Shown here: positions 12,640 through 24,400 of the stretch, piece after piece
How positions within the stretch are numbered: position 1 is the stretch's first letter
Layout of the letters: every line of letters begins with the position of its first letter
NCBI GenBank assembly: GCA_958450325.1
Contig: OY288251.1
Span: forward strand, 67,411,666-67,475,665
Reading direction: 5' to 3'
DNA length: 64,000 nucleotides
From: Agrostemma githago
Taxonomy: Eukaryota > Streptophyta > Magnoliopsida > Caryophyllales > Caryophyllaceae
The notes under the pieces: generated by a model
Databases searched by the model: none
What the model was told of the DNA's origin: nothing
What the model saw: the letters and a program-made list of their open reading frames with translations, nothing else
Made by a program: the position numbers and the translations under genes

Positions 12640-13980
12640 TATAAACTTCCGTTCTGGAACTGGAGTATTACTTGGGTCACTCTGGTTCAAACACAGATGG
12701 CAGAAAAAGGCAAACGGTCACGGGATGCATAATAAGAAATTTTGAGCTGGACATTATTCTATTCGAGCATTATTTGCTCATAGTCATAGCCAATGCTATG
12801 AAGTTATGAAACAACAGCTGAGAAAACCAACAATTCTCACTGTACAAAAATCACCCGTTACCAGATGTCAACTAATACTAATCTAGAGAATAAAGTTATC
12901 GAGTGGGATGCTGATGTTCATATCAACATTACCCTTATCGCTCACCTAAGGGCCAAAAGATAAGCATTTATACAACCACCATGTCCACCGAAGGTGCACC
13001 ATGGTTAACAGATTCGATATGAATAAGCCCTCTCAGATTCGCAATTCGCTCCTATAGAATGTGTTAGGTATATCTTTAGTAAGAGATGTGATACAATTTG
13101 CGATTGGCAAAGTACCCGAGTGAATCCGGTAACCATGAGGTGCACTACCCATCGCCTGATGTAACAGTCTTATGAGGAAATACAAGAACTGCCAAAGAAG
13201 TTCTTCAAAACTGACTGTAAACTTGACTGAAGACAACGGTGGTAGGTTCAGTCACGAGACATGAGACTGATTAAGTTTATAGAGTCAAAAGACGACAGCC
13301 ACGTATACTGTAAAAATATACACTCACTTCATATCCCAGCACAATAACATTAGTAACATCACTAGCATGAACATGATTACAATGGTTCTGCCAATATGTT
13401 AAGAGCCATTGAAGCAGAAATAGAATCAACGTAGTAACAGTCTATACAGCATTGTCCGATTTTTTTTTTGGTCTAGAGAAGAATGCAACTAGTTGTATAT
13501 GAGAATCGAATTCCCAACCACCGTCAGATGATTATAAACAAGCTCTTCATTCCTCCTCAAGTTTGATTCAAACTCATAACAAAGACAAGAAGAAGAACTA
13601 TATAACCAGCAAACAAGCGTACAAAGCTACTGATTCATCGGATAATTGATATGTTGGACCACACGGACACGAAATTCGGGAAATGGACACTTTAGTTCAT
13701 CGGAGAAGCAATTCATTTGATGAAATGTTAACAAAAAAACACGAAATTGTTGACAGAACTGAATTTTGTATAAACTGAAAAATGCAACAAAAGTTTATAC
13801 CTTGAAACGATAAGCAAATGGCTGAATGAATGACGAAACGGGTACGATTGTGATCGATCGATTAGAGTGAACTCAGTGGAGGCATAAGCGAGGGGCAGGG
13901 ATTTTGAGATGCAGAAGAATCGAAAAGGGGAGGAATTTTAGGGTTCGTGAGTTACAGAAATTGGGAGAGAAGTTCGAATA
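12640..13980 (-). other. RDM1 5' UTR intron and non-coding first exon
   Basis: No coding sequence is seen. On the minus strand a CAAG/GTATAA donor at 13801/13800 ends a probable leader exon, and pyrimidine-AG acceptors occur near 12660. Introns in 5' leaders are common in plant genes. The leader assignment is inference. Confidence 0.5.
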
Positions 13981-14139
13981 AGTTGTTTTGAAAAGGAAAA
14001 AAAAAGTAAAATAAAAAAAGTTAGGTTAACCTCGTCAATTTTAATTTTCCTTCCATTCAATTTATTTGTGGTCTATTCAAGAAGAAAATAGTACACTTAT
14101 CCGATGTAATACTAGAACATTTTTTATAGAAAGAAAGTA

Positions 14140-14229
14140 CTACCTTCGTCTCACTAAGATCGTGACATTTCATTAAAATACTTCTCACATCTGATAGTAT
14201 GTGAGACAATCTTTTAAGGACGGAGGGAG
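14140..14229. mobile_element. Stowaway-like MITE (90 bp)
   Basis: Ends CTACCTTCGTCTC and GGACGGAGGGAG, an imperfect match to the Stowaway terminal inverted repeat CTCCCTCCGTCTC, flanked by TA on both sides (14138-14139 and 14230-14231), the Tc1/mariner target duplication. Confidence 0.75.
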
Positions 14230-14355
14230 TAGTTTTTTTCGCTCTTGAAGTAAAAAACGTTCCACTTCCACTTCTTTGAATTGTTTATTTTAAAAAAGGT
14301 TTATGCTTCTTCGGTAAATGTTTTGTAGAAGAAATGCTGCAGTAATATGAACATG

Positions 14356-16961
14356 TGTGGACATGACATAGGTCCACCCCGACGCGGCCACGCGCGGGTT
14401 TTGGGGAGGCGAATGAATCTCCATGAGATGGTCAAATGGAAATTTAAATCGAAGTCGGAGTCGCCACCGAATTTTATGGTTATTCGGAAACGTTCGAGCC
14501 CACTCTATGTCGTAGTGGGCCGTGTACAAAATACGGCCCATTTCCGATGTCAGAGTTTATTGGGCTCGTCCCTTTTGCATATCGATATAGATGCCGACTT
14601 GAGCGGTTAATCGTATATTGAATGACTCTCGTTGTCAATGGTTTCGGACATCCGGAAACCACGGTTCTGAGTAAGGGGTGAGGGTACGTGTTGGGAAATT
14701 CACTAAGAACACCCAACTCCGCCCGCACATTAGCGGCCTCTACTAGGATATCGAATGACGTTTTAATGCGCGCGTTAGTTGAACGATGAATGATATGCAA
14801 ACATTGTTTTCCTAAGCATGTGAGGAATTGAATGGGTTGCTATGTCGTTTAATGCATGAAAAATTAATTAACGTCAAAGTTGAATTTAACATGCGAGATT
14901 CGTTTTAGTATAATAAAACAAATGAAATAAAAAGGATGAATTTGCTACAAAATGAACAAACGAGTTAGTATCTATTTGTAAATAATAATAGCAAGAAATA
15001 AATATGCGAAATCGAGAAAATAAATATTAATCGAAATCTGAAAAATATTGTTTGAAAAGAACGTTGTTTTATATAAAAAAAACGAAGTTCGAAAAATAAA
15101 TAAAAAAGACGGAAAAGGCCGCGGCAGAACAGCCGGCCACGCGACTCGCCCGGGATGCCGGCGGGTCGCGTGGTAGCCTGTCTCGGTGCCGGTTTTCGAA
15201 AACTTGAAGTTCGTATTAAATCGTGTACGAATATTGCATGATTCGTACTCGACTCAATATTTTCGATATTCTTTATATTCGATAGTTGACTACGAAATCA
15301 ATATCAAATACTTGGAATAGTTTTAGAAAAGATGTAAATTTTAGAAATCGTTCGAAGAATAAATAATAAAACGAACGAAAAATCGGAAAAAAGGGACTCG
15401 GGTTTCAGGCCTGCGCGCGAGTCGCCTGGGCGTGGCGCGACTCGCGTGCGGGTCTGTCCGGTTTTTATTTTTGTTCGAAAATTGTTATTTTGATGAATCG
15501 CGTACAAATTATGAATTAACTTGTATTCGATCCATGTTTTCGATATTCGTCGTATCCGATATTCGATTATGAAATCGATATCGAATATTCGGAATGAACT
15601 AAAAAAAAGGTTTTGAAAAAGATTAGTTTGTTTTGAACGAAAAGAAAAGAAAAGAATTTTGAACGAAAAGATGTAACGATTTTTAATATCGTCGAAATCT
15701 TAATATAATTCTTTTTTGATACGATATTCGATTATAGAAAAATCGATATCGTATGTTTAAGAATTTTTGTTATGAAAATAGTTTTTCGTTAATAACGATA
15801 TTAGAAAAATAATAAAAAAACGATTCTTGACCCATAAGAAACGGACGACGAGAAGAGAGGAGAAGAAAGGGAGAAATCGGGTTTGGTACACCCTCAACCT
15901 ACATGCTCTTGTTGACTCGGATCGGAGCTCGTCGGAATGTGGCTAGGCACGGGAGCGTCGAGGTAACGTCGGTTGGGTTTAGGGTGGCTCGGTTTGACGG
16001 GCGTGTGAAGGGTGTCGGATATCGGGACCGGTTTCCTTCGGGTTTGTAATATCGGTTTCTCGATGCTAAAAAATTATGTTTTTTCAGGAATTATGTATGT
16101 TGGGGATAGTATGAATTAATTGTGTATTGCTAATAAAAATCGTGTGTGTGTATGAATTGTGTTGATAAATCGTCGTTGACAAAATCCTATTTTCTGTGTT
16201 GGATGCAAGGGGCTATTTATAGGAAATTCCCGACCTTGGCTTGGGAGAGTTTGACTACCGCTTAGGATAGGAAACGAGGGAACTTGAGAGAAATAAGGAT
16301 TCCGCTTTCTTGTGGAGGAAGAAAGGCAACACGGCTGGTTTTGGGCTGTTTTGGCCGAGTGTTTTACACTTGGTCAGGTGCTCGAATCGGTTTTTGAATA
16401 GAATTCCCGTTTGAGCTAGAATTACCGTTTGAGTAAGAAGCTGAGGAGAACGAGAATTCCGTTTTCTTGTGAGGGAAGAAAAGAGGAATACCGGCTGGTA
16501 CGTACTACTTGGCCGAGTGGTTGCACTCGGTTGAGTGTCTGAGTCGGTTCTCGGATAGGATTCCTACTCGAGATCGAATTCTACCTTAAACGGAATTGTT
16601 TATTATTTTGTGAAGCTGATTTTTGTGGAGTTGGAGTCCGAATAGAACGTGTGAGACATCACTGTCGGTCCACAAGTCTCGGGAAATATCTTTGACCGGG
16701 TTTTGACTCGGTCGCTAAAAGACGGTTTTACCCCTGGTGTCGGATTCGACCCAAATTAGTGTTATTTGACTCGAAACGACCCACTGGGCCTGATTTTGAG
16801 GTTGGTTTTGTGAGATTTGTACTCCTTAAAATGCCTAGGCCAAATGTCCATCATTACGAGCCCATTTCCGAGTACGTTAAAGCACGTTAGCGTCCGATCA
16901 TCATCGGGTGTTTGTCGGAAACTACTATAGACACCTGGCGGTCAAAATGTGGGTGTCTACA
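14356..16961. mobile_element. Solo LTR of about 2.6 kb (LTR retrotransposon)
   Basis: The block begins TGTGGACAT and ends GTGTCTACA, an imperfect inverted pair with TG...CA ends. The 5-bp direct repeat ACATG lies immediately outside it (14351-14355 and 16962-16966), as expected for integrase-made target duplication. No gag, protease, reverse transcriptase or integrase reading frame is visible, so it is most simply a solo LTR left by recombination. It is GC-richer than its surroundings in places (GCGCGAGTCGCC-type runs near 15130 and 15410) and contains diverged internal repeats of a CGATATTCGATTATGAAATC-type unit near 15250, 15550 and 15720. Superfamily is not determinable by eye; the length and TGTCTACA end suggest Ty3/gypsy. 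Confidence 0.8.
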
Positions 16962-16966
16962 ACATG

Positions 16967-17754
16967 ACACGTGTCATTTGCGACTTAACAAATGATGGTT
17001 AGTGTAAACTTAGATCAGTAATTTTTTATACTATAGTTAAGTTAATTTTAGGTTAATTTGAGGTTCATATGATTGCCAATAATGATCTGGGTTGGGACTT
17101 GGCGGTTCAATTCTCCATTGAATTTTTTGTCGATCTTTTATAAAGTCACTATAATCCCACACTCGCAATAAATGAATAACAAAGAGAAGAAATGATAAAC
17201 TTATATGGTAAGAATTTCTTAATCCAATCAAAAATATTGAAGGTTCAATTATCAGCTGCAACATAATATCCTCAGTGATATTATTCCATCCTTGATATTT
17301 GGGGCGACTATGGATACGTATAAACAAATCTGACAAATGTTGGAGTGTCGTTCCCTTCCCTTCCTTTCCGACGGTGCCCTATGCCGACACCTCCACTTCT
17401 TAGTCCTTACTCACACCACACATTACTTTCCTTTATTCCCTCTCCACTTTCCCACGTTACTTTCCCCCACCTTTATTACCTCATCATTTTTCCTCATTTC
17501 TACTTTTTCCTCCGCGTCTCCTTCTCCCCCGCTCCGCTCTAATGTACTGTCACCTTCAATATTCATTCCTTTTATTCCCTCTGCTCTATCTTGTATTTTA
17601 CCCTCTCTTACAAAAACTACTATTCCCATTTTCTTGTTATTTACTCCGGCCTCCTACTATTACTTCACGTGTTTCAATCGGAGATTTTTTAGTCTAATTC
17701 TTAAGATTAAGATTAGTATAGATTGTGACGTGGATCAATGTGCAACTAGCCGAC
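16967..17754. other. Intergenic, pyrimidine-rich around 17340-17690
   Basis: No supported gene. From about 17340 to 17690 the plus strand is strongly CT-rich (runs such as CTTCCCTTCCTTTCC), which makes long open frames by chance, with no recognisable domain. Confidence 0.5.
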
Positions 17755-17757
17755 TAA

Positions 17758-18047
17758 GGGCAATCACAAATAAAGTTTGTCATTGTCATTTTATCAACAA
17801 ACTCAAAAGACTTGGAACTTTTCCCTACAATGGAAGAATTTTATATAAAGTTCTTAGATAAAATGAGTTTGATAAAAAAAAATGAATAAATAAGAAAATT
17901 GTAATTGGTCAATTTTTTCTTGAATTTAGTACAAATTTGGCTCTTAAATCAGAACCAAGTTCTAACCCAATAAGAGTCCTGAACTTTTGTAAAAAAAGTT
18001 CTTATTGACAACTCCAACGATTACAACCTCCATTATTGTGGTTGCTC
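17758..18047. mobile_element. Tourist-like (PIF/Harbinger) MITE, 290 bp
   Basis: Terminal inverted repeats GGGCAATCACAA and TTGTGGTTGCTC (10 of 12 match) are flanked by TAA on both sides (17755-17757 and 18048-18050), the 3-bp target duplication of PIF/Harbinger elements. It sits about 0.4 kb upstream of the Sec14 gene start, so it could be part of that promoter. No coding capacity. Confidence 0.8.
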
Positions 18048-18470
18048 TAAGTATGTTTTCGGTTTGAAAAATAAAAATTGACGCGTTCTGTGTTGCCACC
18101 TAGAGTACTAATTTATTCACCGTTTGTCTTGCTTGTTTTGTTCTCCCATCTACTCTTTCTCTAGTTTCTAGTTTCTAGTTTCTAGTGCGTGTCTAGTTGT
18201 AGTAGTGTATACCTCAAGTAAAGCTCCCTCCCTCCCTGTGCTTTCCTTTCTTTTGCCATCTACTTTTTCCCTCACCTCCTTCCTCCTCTTCTATTATTCA
18301 TTGATTGATTCTAAGACAATCACGATTTTCCTCACTCCATCATCCTCATATAGTAATTCATTTATTACTGTATTATTATTTATTAATTAATACTCCTTCC
18401 GATTTCATATTTATTTATACTTGTTTAGCTGATTTTGACGCTGAATTGATTAGTTGATTGAAATTAAGGG

Positions 18471-21400
18471 ATGAAATTGGAGGAAATAATGTGGGCGCAA
18501 GAAGCGGGGAGGAAATCGGAGATAGAGGTGTGGGAGGATGAATCGGTGGTGAGGAGGAGGAGGAGAAGGACGACTAGGATTGGGAGTTTGCAGAAAAAGG
18601 CGGCGAATGCGTCGTCCAAGATCGCTCATGGACTCAGTAGTAGGAAGCGAGGTAAGCGGATTTCGGATTGTATGTTCGCGGTTGAGGATGTCAGGGATGA
18701 GAAGGAGGAGGAGGCCGTCTCTCAATTCCGCCGTCTTTTGGATGATAGCGATCTGCTTCCTCTTCATCTTGATGACTATCATACCATGCTCAGGTTACTT
18801 TCTTTCTTTCTTTCTTTTTACTGCCTACTGCTTTTCAATCTTGCTCGCCTCATAAGTCATAATATCATGTGTTCGCCCATGAGAATTCCAGAAAAGTAGT
18901 TAAAGTTATCGAGTTTTGCTACTTCAGAATCTCTAAATAAATAAAAAAATTATCAGATTTTCAGTTTGCTACCCGAAATTTGCGTTGGATGTGGTGGTGT
19001 GAAAAGTAATACAAGTAGTGCTATGTAGGAACTGGTAATGAATTAGGAAATGAGAGTGTTGGCGTTCTTAATGGACGGGTGATTGTGACTTATGGTAGGT
19101 AGCTACTTAGATTAAAAAAAGCAGCCTTGGAGCTTTGTTTACAGATGCAATATATTCCCAAACACACCTCAGGAAATGTTAGGACTGCCTTTTACAAAAG
19201 AGAACTACTCGTACTAGTCTGCTGGAATTCGGAATGTGGATTGTAGCACTAATCTTCTGGCCTGTGCATGACGCGATCAAGGTACTAAGAGAGCATGGCA
19301 TTCCAAAGATTTTGATTTATGAATGATTTACAAAGTTATTTCCTCATCATTGATCGAAGATTTTTGTCATTGTAACCAAATGGGGAATTAGCTTTGAGTT
19401 TGGATTGAAACTGAATTCGCGAGGACTGGACTCCGGAATATTTGATCTCTTGCAAGAATCCCATGATTTCATCCAAGTTCAATTATTAGCAATTGTTCCA
19501 AGTCCATGTGATTGGCGATGTCAGAGAATAGTTAGACCCCACCCCATTAATTGCCTGAATTGGGAATATTATCGACTTGACTTTTTCTGGTGATGAGAAA
19601 TTAAGAGGGAGGCCTATTTGCTAAAATTCTGCTGGTAGATACATGTGTATCTGTATGTTGGAATGGCAGAGATGACTGTAGCAGGATAAGGTTAGGCAAA
19701 TTCAGGAATGCCTAACTTACATTTGGCAATGACAATATATCTTATGCACCTTGAAAAGTATTCCAAAGTTTCCTTGGAGAGTAGTAGATCTATCCTGGAT
19801 CAGTAGCGCTTCTAGTTATGCTTCGCTTGGGAACTGCAACATGTGCTGCTGAGTATACTTATATAAGGGTGAACACACCTTTGAATCCTGTCCAACGCCG
19901 TGTGACCCTGTGAGAACTAATCTTGTGATTGATCTCGAACATAAATTGCCACGACTAGATTTTATAGGAAGAAAGCTACCGTAAACTAAGTACGTAGTAT
20001 TTACTCTTTTTTCTCCTTTTCTCTAGTAGTAGTTAGCTGGCATCAATCACTGTGGCTTTTGCTTCTACCTCTGCCCCCCTCTCCCCACTTCTATCTCCGA
20101 TTCTATTTTCTACTGCTATGTTTGTCACTGGCTTGAAGAACCTGGCTTATCCAGATATGGGTGAATTGCTAGCGAAAAATATGTAGAACTCTAAAAGTTG
20201 ATCTAGAGTTCCTATTCATAATAAAAGTTGGTAGAGATATGGTTGTTTAAAGTTGTCTTCTACTTCATGAATTACAATAATGCCTTTCTAATACAGTATT
20301 TTTTTTTTTTTTTTTCTGGTTTTAAGGGGTTCATAGTTTTATACTAGCCAGATATATATCATTATTAGAAGAATTTAGTAATTGAAGTGCTTCATCAGTT
20401 GGTCTTTACCTTTAGGAATTCAAGAACTCTTTTTTTCAGCTCCAGATTATTTCAACAGTTCTGGTGAACTTCTCTGTATGGTATTGTATGCTTTTAGAAG
20501 AGCGCCGTTACAGGATCACTTATGTACAGTATGTGATGTTATGGTATGGTAGTTTTTTTGTGTCACCCCCTATTTAAGGACCTTTTCTACTGAAGTGTAA
20601 AAGTAGGATGTCTACCTGATTACCTGAAGCTTGTTTGTATACACATCTTGTTGTTTAGGATGGTTTTGCAGTTTGGGTCTATTTAATACTCAAGCAGAAT
20701 GATGTTCCACCTAAAACTCACATCACGACACAAGATTGCATTTAGGAATATTCTACTAAATTGAGTCTAAAAGTTCTCACTTTCAGTTATAAGTACATCC
20801 ATCAGTACTCTCTTAATGCCATTAGTTCGATAAAAAATTTATGTGTTACCATTGAAGGTTTCCTAAAAAAATGTGTCATCCTTCATGCAGATTTTTGAAA
20901 GCAAGGAAGTTTGACCTTGATAAAACTGTCCATATGTGGGAGGAAATGATCAAATGGAGGAAAGAAAATGGTGTAGATACAATTATACAGGTAAATATGT
21001 CTTAAGAATAAAAAAAATACTCAGTAGTCAATATGACCTCATGAGTAGCATTACCTGTGGCTGTGGATAAGTGATGTGAGGTCTGAGAATTGCTTTGAGA
21101 ATAGGTTGTACGTTTGATTGAGAGCTACTAACTATGTTATAATTATTAATTCATAGGTAACGTTGGCACTAGGTAATACATGATATACTTCACCGTGGAT
21201 GCTTCCAGGAGACAAATTATGTAGTCTCAGTTTTATTTTTTGTGAAGATTATAATAGTGACAAAGGACAACATTATCTAACCAATAGTGCTTCCAAGACT
21301 TGTGCATTGAAATAGATTAACCTTTTAAGCAAGGCTCACTAAGTGATTGATTTGACGAATCCCTCGTATCATCGTATGACCTTTTTGATGCCGTTTTGTG

Positions 21401-24400
21401 TACTTGATACTCCGTAGGTCTTAGATTTTTAGGTGACTAATTGCTATCACATTGAAGTGAAATGTGTCACATTTAACTCATCAGTCATCAATTAAGTTGC
21501 TGCATTATCACTGTATAAGTGGAGAAAATTTCACTCAATTCGTAATGCTCTGAAATTTCTCTTTGGCCGGCAGATATCATATTCATGTGATTATGCTTTA
21601 GATGAAATATATAACCTTAACTATTTTGTTGGCCTTTTTTACACAATCCAAAAATGAGTACGCTATCTTTTATGCAAATTGACAGTGCAGCTTGTGTAAG
21701 GTTTTTCAGTGGCCTTTTATTATGATTTTTTTTTCAGTGACCTATACTTTTGCCTTTTGCTAAAACTGTTGTATAAATTTGGTGGCTTATCCTCTCACAC
21801 AGTTGCACATACTTGTTAGACTATGCAAATGCCAGAATCTCCTTTTGTTTGTTCTGTCCAATTTGCTCACGCACTTACCTCAGTTGCTAAAAGTTTCTAC
21901 TAGTGTTCGATTAATACTTAACCTCCAGTCATACAAGTGAATTTGTTTGTCCTCTTGGTCTACAAATTTTATTTTCTATGTATTAATTTACAACGGTGGT
22001 CTGTGTAGGATTTTAACTATGATGAATATGAAGATGTACAGCAGTTTTATCCACATGGTTATCATGGTGTTGATAGAGAAGGACGGCCGCTGTATATTGA
22101 GCGGCTTGGCAAAGCTGAGCCTAGCAAGCTTATGAACGTGACTACAGTGGAGCGCTTTTTAAGATACCATATACAAGGATTTGAAAAGGCGTTTGCTGAG
22201 AAATTTCCTGCTTGTTCAATCGCTGCCAAAAAACACATTGATTCTACAACAACGATATTGGATGTTCATGGAGTGGTATGAGATTAGCAATGCCACTTTT
22301 TTTGGTCACAACTAAACTTCATCCCTGAGTACTACACCTTTTATGGCCTAAATTAATGCTATTATCGTGATTTTTTAGAATTGGATGAATTTTGGAAAGG
22401 TTGCTCATGAACTTATAATGCGCATGCAAAAAATCGATGGTGACAATTATCCTGAGGTACATTGCTCAGACCCTTGAGAAAGTTTCACGCCATGATTCTT
22501 ACTCATTTTCTCATCCAGTCTCCTTCCCATCTAAATTATATGCGCAGACATTGCATCAGATGTTCATTATTAATGCTGGTACTGGATTCAAGATGGTGTG
22601 GAGTACTGTGAAGAGCTTTTTGGATCCCCGGACTACCTCAAAGATACATGTGTGTACACTACTATATTCTCTTGCTGATTATTTGATGAGATGTAACCAA
22701 GTTTGTAACTTTTTGTTACTGAACTTGCGACAGGTTTTAGGCAGCAAATCATTAGGGAAGTTGATCGAGTCCGTAGACCCAAGGTTTATTTCCTTCTACA
22801 TTGTTTTTTTCTGTTCATGATAAATGAATTTATGGTGAATCCAGAAGCTGATTTTGCGTCCTTCATGCAGCCAGTTACCAGTTTTTATGGGTGGCACTTG
22901 CTCCTGCCCTGATGGGTGCCTTAGGTATCAGAAAGGACCATGGAATAATCCAGATATTATGAAAGTAAATTTGCCTTCTACAGTGATACCCTTGTGATTT
23001 TGTCATTGTGTGAAATTCATAGAGTTCACTGAAAAGCGGATAACAAATTCCTTGCTTTGCTTGCAGGTTGTTCATGCCCAAGAGACTGTGTTTATGAGAA
23101 GAGCTACTTGTGTTTCTGACTATGAAGATCTCAAAACGAAGTTGCTTTCCCATAAGGTATAAATTGTACAATGCACAATTGCATAATAATTGTTTGCTGC
23201 TTAATGTGCATTTTACCTCTGTACTTCGCCTATGATCTTTTTAATATCGTAATTAATATAATGCTCTCTGCTTCAGTTTATGAGCAGTGACTTGTTTTCG
23301 GAGATGGTTTCTGATATAGATGTGGGACAACTTGCTAACAAAACGGCAGTAATGAAGAAAGTGAGTTTTCTTTCCCCCGGTTCTAATTTGAGACCAGTAA
23401 GAACCCCTCCCTCTTTTGAAAAGTTGAAAAGAATGAAAAATTGGGGTTCCGCCGTTGAAACTAGAAGAAAGTCAAGAGGCCAAGACATTGTTTACTCATT
23501 TCAGATTTTGACAATATCTTGAGTAGCATTGGAAATCGATAATAAATGTGACTATCTTATTTAGCTCCAGTGTACAGCATCGACTGAATGGCTGGCCCCT
23601 CTTCCCAGTAAATGTCGCAAGTATGCTAATACATGGCTCATTATCTAGGTTGACATTGTAAAATTTGTCTGTATTAATCTTCAGACTTGGAATGGCTTGC
23701 GAAATTGTTGAAATAAGCTGCATCAGCCACATCACCTAATTACTGCTTAGAGCCTTTCAAAGCTTTATCGAGTAGCTCTAAACCCTTCATTTGTATTGAT
23801 ACACCCTCAATGACAGTGTTAGAATGCTTCTCTAACTTAGTTGTGTTGCACTGTTGCTTACCTTAGATGTTTTGAGGTACACTTACTTCAGATGGACATG
23901 CATTTGTCTATGCCAGTTGACCATTGACCTACTGAAGTTTCAAAAACTGGAAAATTGTGCAGTATTAATATGTTCCCATTTTTATCTTAGGCAGGGGAAG
24001 GCGAATCTTCATCAATGGGAATGATCATGGAGGTAGCAACTGATGATGCCACATTTAAAGATGCTTCTTTGACAAGTATGTAATATTTGGCATTTTATAT
24101 TTCATTTGTACCCTCTTCCAGTCAGATTTACTGATTTAAACTAGAACATTCTCCGAGTTTTTTCAAGTTGTGGCTTTTGGCAACTGTCTTTGGGGTTAAT
24201 ACACTACATGTACGTATGGATCTGTGATTATGTCAGTAGACTCTCTGTGTCTAGAGACTGTTAAAATATTAAGAACTGTTCTCATTTGATTATGGTTGTC
24301 TAACAATGCTGCAACTTTGTCCAATATTTTCTCACAATATACAATAACTTCAACCTTTTTACAGACAATATGAGTTGTTTAGAAAAATCAAAGTTAACAA

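Noticed and set aside
17337..17861. 174-codon open frame on the plus strand
   Set aside because: It lies in a CT-rich stretch that gives Leu/Ser/Pro/Phe-rich translation in several frames, with no domain, and runs into a Tourist MITE.
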